Of a stretch of 28,638 bases of DNA, positions 1-8,687 are shown piece by piece. Each line of letters starts with the position of its first letter. The first letter of the stretch is position 1. Position numbers and translations under genes: made by a program. Under the pieces are notes generated by a model. That model saw nothing but the letters and a program-made list of their open reading frames with translations. It did no database searches and was not told where the DNA came from. The DNA lies in contig BFEA01000010.1 in the NCBI GenBank assembly GCA_003427395.1, positions 742,659 to 771,296 on the forward strand, read 5' to 3'. Source of the DNA: Chara braunii (Eukaryota; Streptophyta; Charophyceae; Charales; Characeae).

Positions 1-181
1 GTACTAAGTTAGCACTAGTCTTCTTGGAGCCGAAATGTCCCGTTGCGTTGTGGTACTCTCCTAAAAATAAACTACGCAAAACCTCCGTAGATGGAACAAC
101 TAACCTCTTAAATCCTGCCTTCTCAAGAAAGAGTAACCCATCCACCATCACAAACTCGTCAGTTGTGGCCTTCTCTTTGGC
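1..181 (-). pseudogene. E1 integrase N-terminal zinc-binding region (partial)
   Basis: The minus-strand translation continues from RNase H past a single TAG at about 179-181 and matches the spacer and HHCC region seen in E3. It includes the leucine-rich stretch before the zinc finger and then EYHNATGHFG, which holds the two histidines of the integrase HHCC zinc finger. The two cysteines and the DDE core would lie outside the window. In Ty3 integrases this domain supports multimerisation and end binding. The piece is short and cut by the window edge, so only its identity is supported. Confidence 0.7.
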
Positions 182-1096
182 CTACAATTTGTTGATGATG
201 TCCATGGTGATAGGATCTTCCTTGTAGGCTTCCCCCAAAGATAGAGTCACGGCCTCAGATAAGCCAAACTCATAAATCAGCGCACCCAGGTAATCTGCCC
301 TTCTAGACAACGCATCGGCAAACTTGTTGTACTCTCCTTTCACATAGTCTAGTTTGAAGTCATACTGATCTACGACTTCAATCCAGCGTTTGAGTGCATC
401 GGAGAGAACAGGTTGTGTCTTGATCCACTTGAGAGTCTGATGGTCACTTGTCAAGTAGAAGAACCTTCCTAACAGATAGTGCCTCCAGTGGACAAGTGCC
501 TTGTAGAGAGCATAGAGTTCCCTCTCGTAGGTGGACTTTGCCAACTTCTTTGATGGCATCTTTTTGCTCATGTACTTGACCGGTCTCAACTTTTTCCCTT
601 CCTGCTGAGCCAGCATTGCGCCAATGTCGTATTGGCTTGCGTCAGTGGTTACAACAAATGACCTTTGCGGGTCGGGTACCATGAGAACCTCATGCTGCGT
701 GAGAGCATGCTTTAAACGCCTGAAAGCTGCCTCACACTCGTCGGTCCAGTCCCATGGTGTGTCAAGCCAAGCTAGATCAGTCAAAGGGAGATGCGAACGT
801 ACTGCGGTAATAACCACACATTCCAAGAATGATCTGACCTCAGTCACAGACTGGGGTTGTGGCCAGTCACGTATGCTAGCCACTTTCGCATCTTCGAGCC
901 TAATCCCATCCGCGGATACTTCATGACCAAAGTACAAGATTCGAGTGCGACCGAACTCACATTTCTCTTTGTTTATCTTATACCTGTGCTGCCGAAGGAG
1001 TGAGAGGTCTTTGTCTACATGATGAGCATGCTCCTTGACAGTCTTACTAAAGATAAGTATATCATCGAGGTACACGACGACGAACTTATTCGTCAT
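182..1096 (-). pseudogene. E1 RT C-terminal half and RNase H
   Basis: A 304-residue open frame starts just before the RT catalytic box YLDD (about residues 10-13). It continues through the RT thumb/connection into a Ty3-type RNase H. RNase H landmarks are TTDASQYDIG with the first acidic residue (about residues 150-159), YERELYAL with the Glu, and TSDHQTLKW with a later Asp. It ends with FADALSRR, the usual end of RNase H in this superfamily. About ten residues expected after RSFLE are missing compared with E2 and E3, where the reading is a GMTGYYR-type stretch. The start overlaps the preceding RT frame by 11 bases, a frameshift caused by loss of a few bases around 1095. Confidence 0.88.
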
Positions 1097-1499
1097 GGAA
1101 GATCCTATTCATGGCATGCTGGAATGTACCCAGCGCATTGCAAAGGCCAAAGGGCATCACCACAAACTCGTACAGACCATACCTGGTCTGAAATGCGATT
1201 TTGTGCTGGTCCTCTGGTCTTATGGCAATCTGATGCCAGCCGGATTTTAAGTTTATCTTTGTATAGTACTTACACCCCTGCACCCTATCCAATAGGTCGT
1301 CGATGCGTGGTAGAGGCTCTGCGTTCTTAACGGTGATGGCATTGAGGCCTCTATAATCAATGCACAACCTTAGTGTTCCCCCTTTCTTTGGAACAAATAA
1401 GACTGGTGAGCCAAAGGTGGAAGTGCTAGGCTGAATCCAACCCTTTTCTGTGCGCTCTTTCAATTGCCGACGAAGCTCGTCCAACTCGATCGCAGCCAT
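1086..1499 (-). pseudogene. E1 RT N-terminal half (fingers and palm)
   Basis: The 137-residue frame carries the classic Ty3/gypsy RT series in order: [65 protein letters not shown]-like and MPFGLCNA. Motif A normally reads K-I-D-L and supplies the first catalytic aspartate. Here the codon at 1251-1253 encodes Asn, so the polymerase site is broken. E2 and E3 keep the Asp. The frame ends early at HDE instead of continuing to the YLDD box, which lies in the next frame. Confidence 0.88.
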
Positions 1500-1762
1500 C
1501 CTATAGATTCTCCCTGTAGGCGTCTTGAAACCAAGGATGATCTCTCCCTGTCTCCGACTCCTGAGGGCTCCTTGAACAGATCAGGGTACTTAGTGACGAT
1601 GGTATCTATCTCTAGGGGTGTTTTAACGGCCTCCCCTTTTGCAGAGACGTAGACTAAGTACATTCCTTCCTCTTGGTTCTGTTTTGAATAGTTATAGAAG
1701 GCAGATGCGCATAAGCACCCATAAGAGTCTATTAACCTACTGTCTTTATACTTAGCCAGTCG
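1460..1762 (-). pseudogene. E1 protease-RT linker, frameshifted
   Basis: Fragments of the stretch between protease and RT are readable in more than one frame. They include [12 protein letters not shown] and a KYPDLF piece, both of which align by eye with the same stretch in E2 ([21 protein letters not shown]) and E3. A frameshift after DRERSS separates this from RT, and another near 1763 separates it from protease. The KYPDLF segment is the usual lead-in to Ty3 RT. It has no separate function that I can show. Confidence 0.7.
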
Positions 1763-2299
1763 TTAGGTCCTCCCATTAGGCAACTCATGCTTCAACACCT
1801 TTTTGTCCCAGTCAAACCGGGGCTTAGCAACCTCGAGGTAGTACATGCCCAATAACATGTCAAAGGGCAGATCGTCCCTCACCAGGAATGATATTTTATG
1901 ATTTAACTCTCCTCCTGGGTAGGAAAAAGTGCAGACTACATCTTTAACGTAGTCCTCCACCATCATGCGCTCTTTGTTCGCCAAAGTACATGTTCCTGGT
2001 CTACTAAGGCGCTGCACCTGGTCCTTTAGGCGCAGTCTATCAACGTCGTCGCGACTTATGAAGTTTCGCGTGGAGCCAATGTCTACGAAGGCGCCGCACT
2101 TGCGATCACCCGCACCAACTTTCACAATGAAGTGCACCCCTCTACGACCTCTACTTAGTGCCACCCAGGACTCACGAAGGTCCATTGCCGACCACTCACC
2201 TTGAAGGTCCTCTAAGGCTTTAGACACATCCAACGTACAGAGTATAGTTGGGTGCGGATGCGTTTGCGGGGTGACTAAGGAGTCGATAGCTTCGGCCAA
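1763..2299 (-). pseudogene. E1 retropepsin-like protease
   Basis: This is a 178-residue frame. FVDIGSTRNFIS fits the D-x-G-S/A active site of retropepsin-like aspartic proteases, which cleave the Gag-Pol polyprotein and work as dimers. The following [18 protein letters not shown] matches the ILG-type flap/core motif, and FDWDKKVLKHELP closes the domain as it does in E2 and E3. The middle of the motif is Ile rather than the common Thr or Ser. A TAG-type stop and a frame change separate it from RT. E1 keeps the glycine that is replaced by Cys in E2 and E3. Confidence 0.8.
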
Positions 2300-2367
2300 C
2301 TCTTGAAACGAGGAGGGTACATCACCCGCTTCAACGAGAGTAGAAGTAGCTACAACTTCTACCGGCC

Positions 2368-2550
2368 CTAAGTGTTTCCCGAGTTGGAGCTCGTAGAGGC
2401 CCCAAACTGAGAAGAAGGAAAACCGCCCTTAGGAGGAGGAATCTTCTGCAAGACCTTCGGTTTTTTAACTTGAAACTGCATATGGCCGTACTCACCGCAG
2501 TTTATGCAAGCACCACATGACCAACGGTCCCGCCACACTTCTTGATCCAA
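2368..2550 (-). pseudogene. E1 Gag zinc knuckle (nucleocapsid)
   Basis: The translation contains ACINCGEYGHMQFQV, a CX2CX4H arrangement typical of the CCHC zinc knuckle that binds RNA in nucleocapsid. The fourth ligand should come five residues after the His but reads Val here, so the knuckle is probably dead. The preceding E-V-W-R-D-R-W matches the lead-in to the E3 knuckle (DVWRDRYSRQACIRC). The remainder is low-complexity, Pro/Ser rich and continues toward protease out of frame. Confidence 0.75.
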
Positions 2551-2869
2551 ACCTGCGCTAACCCAAGCAGCTATTTTGTTTGGGTTAGCAGCCTGCCCCT
2601 GACTCCTTTGCTGACCGCCCTTCCCGCGGCCCGCTGCCTCTTAACTACTGCGGCGAGGTTGCTACCCTCAACACTCCCCTCGCCATCTAACTTTGCACCC
2701 TCCACAAGATCAGAAACATCATCGATTTCAGCTTGATTCCCTTCAGAATCACAACCATCATCAATCGACTACCCTTCTTCTTCCATTCCTGTGGAATCTT
2801 CCTCCTCCTCCCATCCATAGAAGGGGTCTGAGCACTACCCAGCGTAGCCTATAAGTCTAAGACCTTCTT

Positions 2870-3330
2870 GCTGAATGTCTCAAAGGTTCTCGATGTCCGT
2901 GAGAAGACATCTTAAGAACATGGTCAATAAGACCTGTGGATTGTACTCCACTCCTGGGACTACAATCAGGCGCTCTATGGTTGTGGTAAGCTCTTGCACG
3001 GACTTGTACTTTCTAGCATCAAGCTTTAATAACCCATCAGTGGCATATGTGCCTGCTGAGGGTTGTGCCATCTAGCTTCCACTAAATCCATAGAGCTCTC
3101 TAGGGTGTGGGTCTATGCCCAATCACCCATGTTCCTGCCGAGCCCCTTTGAAGCTACCAATCCATTTAGCCAGCAACTTGCCGAACCCTCTAAAGGAGGA
3201 TGCAGCAGTAACCACTTCCTCCTCTACCAATGTCCTCTTTGCCCTAACCCACACTGGCACCGTTCTCAACCACGTGTCGAGAGCCTCATCATTCTTGTCT
3301 TCCGAGAAGGTTGGAGGTGGTTTCAGGGGG
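2870..3330 (-). pseudogene. E1 Gag capsid-like domain, broken
   Basis: The downstream half (2880-3071) reads LTTTIERLIVVPGVEYNPQV followed by LLT-FLRCL. This matches the E2 and E3 capsid, which have VERLICVPGVHYDPQVLLTSYLRC. The upstream half around 3120-3310 reads LDTWLRTVPVWVR in a different frame, matching LDTWLRSVPVYVR in E3. The middle, expected to be about 70 residues, is shortened and interrupted by stops. The capsid of Ty3-type Gag forms the virus-like particle, and this copy could not. Confidence 0.75.
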
Positions 3331-3424
3331 GTCTAGTTTCACTTCAACATCTATTTTGGTTCTTTGGTCGGGATGGCCACCTTAGAGAGACTATATGTGA
3401 AACAACTTCAGGCAGTTAGTATAG

Positions 3425-3668
3425 TCGCCTTGAAACAAGTTGAAGGTAGAGTCCGTGCTAAAAGGCACCATCATTGACAAATGAGCTAGGAAGAAAAAAT
3501 CATTTTTTTCCATACGCCGAATCATATACATATTCCAGAAAGAAACGACTATGGCAAAATTTGTCTCGTTTTAACCATCTGTTTTTTTAGCTTTTTGTTT
3601 CGTTATGTTTCTTCTAATTTCTCTATTTATAGCGTTTTTACAAATTCAAATAATCAATTACTATTGTT
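3425..3668. other. AT-rich non-coding segment inside E1 gag
   Basis: About 240 bases of strongly AT-rich sequence with runs of T and A separate the capsid-like region from the gag N-terminal region. Neither strand has a gag-like reading here, while gag-like reading is present on both sides. It could be an insertion or a locally decayed linker. I found no clear terminal inverted repeats or target duplication. Confidence 0.45.
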
Positions 3669-4372
3669 TTATAAAGTTTTTGGAACTTGGTCGAAACATG
3701 AAGGTAGTCTCTTGGCCCGCTCGTGGGACAGGTGGTGACTGTATGATGTAGCTCCAGTCGCTGGACCAGAAGATGAAGAAGCAACAGTCTGAGATAGAGC
3801 TTCTACTGATGTACCACTTGGTGATGGTCCGAACTGAGCGGCGTTGCCTGATTCCTGGCCTATGCATGGCATTCAGGATCTGGTCCAAGGTGTCCTGGAT
3901 TGTATCCAGTTTACTGTCCATGCATGCGTGCATGGACATGATGCTCGCCTTAAGAATCTTTTCATTATTGCTAAGGGTCGTGTCATCTAACCCCTCTAGC
4001 GCACCCTTGTTTGCCTCCCTACCCTCTAGTCTGACACTCCTGTCTCTAATCTCTCTCTCTTGTAGTAGCCTGTTTGAGTTCCTCCTCTAGCCTAAAGCGA
4101 ATCCTTTCCACCTGCTCGAGCTCCATCTGCTTCGTGGTGCGTGGAGGCGGTGAGTTGAACTGCGAACCCGCCATCTGACTAGTGCCAGCTCCTAACGTAC
4201 TGGAGATGGACTGTGAACTGGTCGCGTTGAGTGGCATACCCAAACTCGGACCAGTAGAGTTTCCAGGAGAGGTGGCTGAAGAGGTAGCCATTGCTACCAC
4301 GCTAGCTGTTGCTGCTGCGAACGCTCGTTCAGCCGCCGCTGCTGACTCTCTCGCGGTCTCTAGATTAAGGAC
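3669..4372 (-). pseudogene. E1 Gag N-terminal region, coiled coil and low complexity
   Basis: Overlapping minus-strand frames give a Ser/Thr/Gly-rich stretch, then a charged helix (MELEQVERIRFRLEEELKQ) and the segment MDSKLDTIQDTLDQILNAM. Both look like coiled coil. The layout parallels the E2 gag N-terminal region, which has charged helices followed by a helix of the type EMQDHQTTILKDIQQSL. At least two frame changes occur. The upstream Ala/Glu-rich piece (RESAAAAERAFAAA) extends to about 4370. Assignment rests on position and composition rather than on a diagnostic motif. Confidence 0.6.
3916..3937. repeat. 9-bp perfect inverted repeat
   Basis: GTCCATGCA and TGCATGGAC flank a four-base spacer (TGCG). 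It lies in the gag-like coding stretch of E1 and may be a coincidence of the MHACMD coding. Confidence 0.6.
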
Positions 4373-4391
4373 CCTTGCTTCGGTCGGGTAC

Positions 4392-4410
4392 CCCGGGCGT
4401 CACGCCCGGG
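4392..4410. repeat. Perfect 9-bp GC palindrome
   Basis: CCCGGGCGT, one central base, then ACGCCCGGG. It sits exactly between the end of E1 gag and a foreign integrase fragment. A related GC-rich block follows on the other side of that fragment. Confidence 0.85.
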
Positions 4411-4446
4411 TGCACGGTCGGGCAGGACCGGCCGGGCTCACCTTCG

Positions 4447-4685
4447 ACAAATGCTCGTCCCAATCAATCTGATCTGGTCGAATGTACATCCACAGTACTT
4501 GCTGCAGCAGTTTGTTCATATGCTCGGTCTATTCATTTGTCTCAGGGTGTCTATCTGAAGACATAGTCAATTTAGAGTCGTATGCCTTCATCAGTTGCTG
4601 CCATTGCTCACCTGTGAACCGCGTATGAGGGGATGCCCAAAGTCCCTCACCCAATGATTAAAGAATTCCGTAATCACCTAGTCTT
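4447..4685 (-). pseudogene. Integrase core fragment of another Ty3/gypsy element
   Basis: Minus-strand translation gives FFNHWVRDFG, then after a frame change RFTGEQWQQLMKAYDSKL, SSDRHPETNE and, past a stop, TEHMNKLLQ and IDWDEHL. This is the second half of a DDE integrase: the strand before the second Asp, then the HPxTxGQTE-type helix with the catalytic Glu, then the NxxL helix and the DWxxxL lead-out. In the expected GQTE position a stop replaces Gln. Its residues differ from E3 and E4 integrases, so it comes from a separate lineage. No other domain of that element is visible nearby. Confidence 0.75.
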
Positions 4686-4689
4686 TTTT

Positions 4690-4750
4690 CCGGGCGTCCA
4701 GGCACCCAACTTATGCTCGGGTACACGCCCAGGTGCCCGGCCGGGCATAA
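4690..4750. repeat. GC-rich interleaved inverted repeats
   Basis: TTATGCTCGG pairs with CCGGGCATAA with one mismatch, GGCACC pairs with GGTGCC, and CCGGGCGT recurs as in the palindrome at 4392. Together the two GC blocks bracket the integrase fragment. Confidence 0.6.
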
Positions 4751-4983
4751 CCCCAAGGCAGGGTTCCGAGCAGCTCCAGTGGCAAAAAAAAGAATTAAAA
4801 AAGAAAACAAAAAATTCTGAAAAACAAATATGTTGTATAGAATTGCAATACAAACGACTTTCGACTAAGGTTCACATTAAAATTCTTCACAGAATCGGAG
4901 ATAAAAAAGAAAATAACAGAATCACACCAAGGTACCCCCTTTTAAACCCCTTTAGCCCCTTTCAAACCAATTTATACCCCTCT

Positions 4984-5008
4984 CCCCCCCCCCCCCCCCC
5001 CCCCCCCC
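4984..5008. repeat. Poly-C tract, 25 bases
   Basis: An uninterrupted run of C (poly-G on the minus strand). Length in the genome is uncertain because homopolymers of this size are hard to sequence. Confidence 0.9.
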
Positions 5009-5072
5009 TCCTTTGATAACCAATTCGCAAAAAGCAGAAATGAGCCCAAATTTGGGTCGTCTACGAGAGCGC

Positions 5073-5099
5073 AAAAAAAAAAAAAAAAAAAAAAAAAAA
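5073..5099. repeat. Poly-A tract, 27 bases
   Basis: An uninterrupted run of A. It could be a retroposed tail, but no non-LTR ORF or clear target duplication is visible. Confidence 0.85.
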
Positions 5100-6386
5100 G
5101 GTTTGGTTTAAGGTCCGAACCACAACATGTCCGAGGACAGCTGCAAGGGTCAAATGAGCGCATCCATAGTAGATCACAAAGAGGGAACAAGTCTAAGTGC
5201 CTGTGTCGGGAGGAGAGTTGCGGGCCATATACCTGCCGGATCGACGGGTTCATTGCTCATCCTGTTGGACAAACCAGACAACACCAGGGCTGCATACTTA
5301 CCTATGGGCAAAGGACTGCTTGCCTCGTTTGGAGTGGTGGGAACAGCAAGCCGACCACGGAGGCTGCGGTTGATCGCCGGGCTGATGGTTTGCCCAGCCT
5401 GTCAAGCAGAGTAACGGAAGGGTGACTGTAGGGTCGCAGACCTAGTAGTTGGCCGATGCATCACTCGATTCAATGCTGAGTCTTTTCGCAAAGAGGGGGG
5501 GGCTCTTCTTCCTCTTGTGCAACTCACACGGTTGTTGGATGACAAGGCTGCAACTGCTGCACCCTTGTGATTGACCATGCAAGGTTGACTTGCGACAACA
5601 TTCTATTTTGCTCTCGCTACGTTGTTGCACACAACTGTTGGGCGATCGTGTCGGCAAGCTGTTACAGACAACTGCGTTTTACAGCAGGTACACACTACTG
5701 TGGATGGTTGCTATGCACGCAGTATCGACAGACTTGTTGTATTCTTGCTTGAGCATGACAGAGGCGCATGGTTACTATGGCTTGGCGGAGTCACTAAGCG
5801 ACAATAAGAGGGTCATTGCTGATTGGAGGGTCCTCAGAAGATCAATAGTCAACAATTGACCTTGGTTTGTTCGTCGTTGCGTATTCTGGCCGCCATTGCG
5901 GGGCGCTTAGGCATATCAAGGAATCAAGGCCCTCTCCAGAGAGTTGAGTTTGTCCCTCTCCTGTATCTCGAGGGTCTGAAACCTCTTTCCTTCTGCCCTT
6001 CTCAAGTCTAGTCTATTGGTTTTGAGAGGAAGGCGGCGGGCGGGATTGCAACCCGTAGGACCGCATCAAGACTCTGTGGGGAGTCCGCCCACCGATTGCG
6101 GGAGCTCTGCTGGAACCTATGCGAGCTTCTGTAGGTAGGGAACCATCAGGTATACTTCTTTGTCTGTATGAGCCCACTATACCCATGTTTGACTATCTCC
6201 CTCTAGTTTTGGTTGTTGTATGCATGTGCTCCCCTATGACTTTCGCTTTCTTTTCAGAATCTAATCAGACTGAATGGAAAGAATGTGTGAGGGTGAAGGT
6301 TAAGCTTCTTCTTCATTTTGAATGAAAGCAAATTAAGGGATGAACTGGGGGAAGGTGGAGAAAGGTAGTTTGCATGCGTTTGACCG
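5100..6386. other. Unassigned non-coding stretch
   Basis: I recognise no gene, LTR or RNA here. Open frames are short (at most about 95 codons) and without motifs. A small hairpin (GACTC/GAGTC) lies near 6070-6085 in a GC-rich patch. The sequence is moderately complex and not obviously repeated elsewhere in the window. It may be decayed transposon or ordinary intergenic DNA. Confidence 0.5.
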
Positions 6387-7115
6387 GGTCAATCAGGGAC
6401 TGGGCATTGTTTCTAAGCTGAATGACCCAGGACTATGTTTATTTGACTGTTTTTTGAAGGGCCAGGCATTGTTTCTAAGCTGAATGGCTCGGTTGTTGTG
6501 TTTATTTATGTGGGTTTCAGTGAATGGCTTGGTCTGTCTGTTTCTTTTGGGGTTTCTGACTGAAGTTGGGCTGAAGAATCCAACTTCATGCTTTGAATGA
6601 TTTGAGGATAGGTATTTCTTTGCGAGGATTTATGGTCTAAGGCTAAGCATTGTTTCTAAGTTGAATGGTTTAGTCTAAAAACCACACACGTAAGTATAAA
6701 CCGAGTATTCTAGAAAATACTTTATTTATATTTGCATGTAAACTGGTAGTTGGACATTGTTTCTAAGCTGAATGGTCCAACACTAAGCCATAAGCTGAAT
6801 CGTCTAGCGCTAAACCATATCACTAAGAAGAAAAGGAAAATTGGAAAGTATAATTGGAAGTAATCTGGGCAAGTTGAGCACTGTTTCTAAGCTGAATGGC
6901 TCAGTCCCCTGCCCATATTTTCATTTATTTTTAAGAACAAAGTCAGAAATTACTAAATTTTGGATATTAAATAGTTCAGGGCGGCAAGACATTGTTTCTA
7001 AGCTAAATGGTCTAGTCATATGCCCAAAGAAGAGAAAAGTAGTTGTGCACCTGTTCGTGTATATCTTAAGGCATGCTAGACATTGTTTCTAAGATGAATG
7101 GTCTGGCACCGTGCC
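6387..7115 (+). repeat. Array of seven stem-loops with conserved core and co-varying arms (family H1)
   Basis: The consensus core ATTGTTTCTAAGCTGAATG occurs at 6406-6424, 6468-6486, 6649-6667, 6756-6774, 6880-6898, 6991-7009 and 7082-7100, with zero to two differences. Flanking arms differ between copies but pair with each other: CTGGG/CCCAG, CCAGGC/GCTCGG (one mismatch, one G-T), GGCTAAGC/GTTTAGTC (two G-T), GTTGGAC/GTCCAAC, TGAGC/GCTCA, AGAC/GTCT and GCTAGAC/GTCTGGC (one G-T). ATT and AAT inside the core extend the stem, leaving a loop around GTTTCTAAGCTG. Outer pairings add TGGT/ACCA (copy 3), GGGCA/TGCCC (copy 5), GGGC/GCCC (copy 6) and GGCA/TGCC (copy 7). A perfect 9-bp hairpin at 6561-6588 has a loop GCTGAAGAAT that resembles part of the core. 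Spacing is 62-181 bases. No ORF explains it. The strand is arbitrary, chosen because the G-T pairs fall in RNA read from the plus strand. Confidence 0.8.
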
Positions 7116-7232
7116 ATATGTAAGTTGGATACAAGGGATAAATCATATGAGGGATTCACGAACTAATCTATGAGGATTTAACTTGGGGAATGGTGAGAGT
7201 ACTTGTCAATGTGGCTTGGCCTTGCATGTGAC

Positions 7233-7742
7233 AGAGTGAGATCACTACTTAGTCTGAGTTTCAGTCTCATAGGTAGTTGCTTTAGTTGCTCGCCACGTGC
7301 TAGAGCTATAGGAGTTAGTTTCAATTCCTGCATTTTCTGAGCTAGGTTTCATTTACTAAGGTCAATTTCTACATTTTTTGGGATTTTCTATTATACTTGG
7401 TCTTGTATAAATCTTGGTAAGCCACTTTCTCTACGGGAAGCACAGCCGAAATATCTAGAAAACCAGGGGGTTAGTCAAATTCCGACTTTTTCAAAGTTCA
7501 GTTTGTCTAACTTTTATACATGGCTTCGTAAAAATATGGAAAGTCTCCTTTTCTAAAGAGAGTACTGGCCAAATTTTTGCTAATTCAGGGAGTTGGACAA
7601 AATTGAACTTTGGGAAGTCAAGGTTATTTCTAGGTTATGAACTTAGCCTTGTATAAATCTTGGTAAGCCACTTTCTCTACGGGAAGCGTTGCCGAAATTT
7701 CTACAAATCTAAGGAGTAAGTTAAATTTTATCATGATTAAAC
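7233..7742 (+). repeat. Dispersed repeat with three hairpin units (family H2), left copy
   Basis: This region is homologous to 14868-15345, for example GAGCTATAGGAGTT and GCATTTT followed by TTGTATAAA. It contains three hairpin units at about 7411-7456, 7531-7576 and 7655-7705. The first and third are nearly identical. In the unit, an outer stem of the TTGG/CCGA or TGG/CCA type encloses GC/GC or AGT/ACT and then a CTTTC/GGGAAG type stem. The right end abuts the E2 LTR at 7743, so E2 appears to have inserted into or next to this repeat. No coding potential is seen. Confidence 0.7.
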
Positions 7743-8667
7743 TGCGAGGCCACTGCCTCTATGAGCCCCATTCGGCCCCTTTTTGGGAGCCTGTCGCCCC
7801 CCCCTAAGTGTAGGCAAGCTCGACGAGGCCCCTCAGGGTCTTATTTCGGCCTCTGCGCAACTAAGGAAATTCAGGCAGTTGCGCAGCGCCAGTTGGTTGA
7901 GAGAACCCAGGCCCTGGGCCCCCTGTGTGAATGTATAGAAAGCAGGCCCTGGGCTGGATACGGGTACTGGGCCAAACACATGCCAAAGGCAGTTGGGTGC
8001 ATGCAACCACCTCAGGCCCCAGGCCTGTTCTCGATCGTGCTGGGCCTCAGGCTATCGGGGCCTACTGGAAGCTTCCTGGGACTGGACGCAGGCAGGCCAC
8101 TTCGATATAGCAAAGGGCCTGCCTCCCCATTCGTCATTCAGGTGCTGGCTGCATGTTGGCGCAAGCGCTACTACGCTATTTGCTGACCAGCGCTCACGCG
8201 CTCACGGGCGAGCAGGGAAGGAGCAGGCAGCCATAGCCGAGCTGCGCTGCTGTAAGCTGGGTGTGGCGCAGGGTGGTCCTTGGGTGCAAGTGGCATCTAT
8301 GTGTTGGGGAACGAGGTTGTGAGTGAGGCAAGAGACATACCTGGTGCTGGAAGTGTGCGACATTGTCGCTGTATGCTCGTACTTCGGAAAAGTTGTTGGC
8401 GTCATCATTCGACATTGTAGTCTAGGCTAGATAGGATCTGCCATCTGTAGTCTGTGCGCTGAGCGCCAGATAGGATATCAACATTGGTTCTTCATTGATG
8501 ATGATGATGAGACTTCACCAGCATTGTCAATTATGAGCTCTTGGTGTCTTCTTATTTGGTGAAACTCGTGATGCAATTCTGTTGTTGGTTCGAGGTCACG
8601 ACTATCTGGTCTTGTGTATACGATGCTGTTTTATTGCTGAAGTTCGCTATTGCTCATCTTCCTTGCA
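7743..8667 (+). repeat. E2 5' LTR (about 925 bp)
   Basis: It starts with TGCGAGGCCACTGCC and ends with CTTGCA, the TG...CA ends of an LTR. It is immediately followed by a primer-binding site. It is homologous over its whole length to the inverted copy at 16439-17357, with scattered differences. Long open frames inside (for example 7761-8186) exist because the LTR is GC-rich; they have no known domain. The LTR holds many short GGCCC/CCTGG palindromes and a small GAT repeat near 8498-8512. Confidence 0.88.
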
Positions 8668-8670
8668 ATT

Positions 8671-8687
8671 TGGTATCGTAGCTGTGG
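8671..8687 (+). promoter_or_regulatory. E2 primer-binding site, iMet-tRNA type
   Basis: TGGTATCGTAGCTGTGG begins three bases after the LTR end. The first seven bases match the TGGTATC start of the initiator-Met primer site common in plant LTR elements (TGGTATCAGAGC). The rest diverges. It would bind the tRNA 3' end to prime minus-strand DNA synthesis. Confidence 0.8.

Larger units (their letters stand above)
1..4372 (-). mobile_element. E1: degenerate Ty3/gypsy retrotransposon, truncated at the window edge
   Basis: Reading the minus strand, the order is gag N-terminal coiled coil, capsid, zinc knuckle, protease, RT, RNase H and the start of integrase. This is the Ty3/gypsy order, in which RNase H precedes integrase. 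Sequence similarity to E2 and E3 is clear in capsid, protease and RT, but E1 is the most diverged of the three. Frameshifts or stops separate almost every domain. No LTR is visible. The 3' end lies beyond position 1. The 5' end stops near 4372, where GC-rich palindromic DNA and an integrase piece from another element begin. The exact 5' boundary is inferred from where the gag-like reading ends. Confidence 0.85.

Noticed and set aside
5127-5414. 95-codon frame as a possible gene
   Set aside because: No motif, no homologous frame in the window and no signal around the start. Composition alone does not support it.
6030-6090. GC-rich patch with hairpin as a tRNA or rRNA piece
   Set aside because: No cloverleaf, no B box of the GGTTCGA type and no recognisable rRNA core.
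7761-8322. Long plus-strand open frames (141 and 109 codons) as genes
   Set aside because: They lie inside the E2 LTR. The mirrored LTR at 16439-17357 has equally long frames with changes that do not respect a reading frame. No domain is seen.
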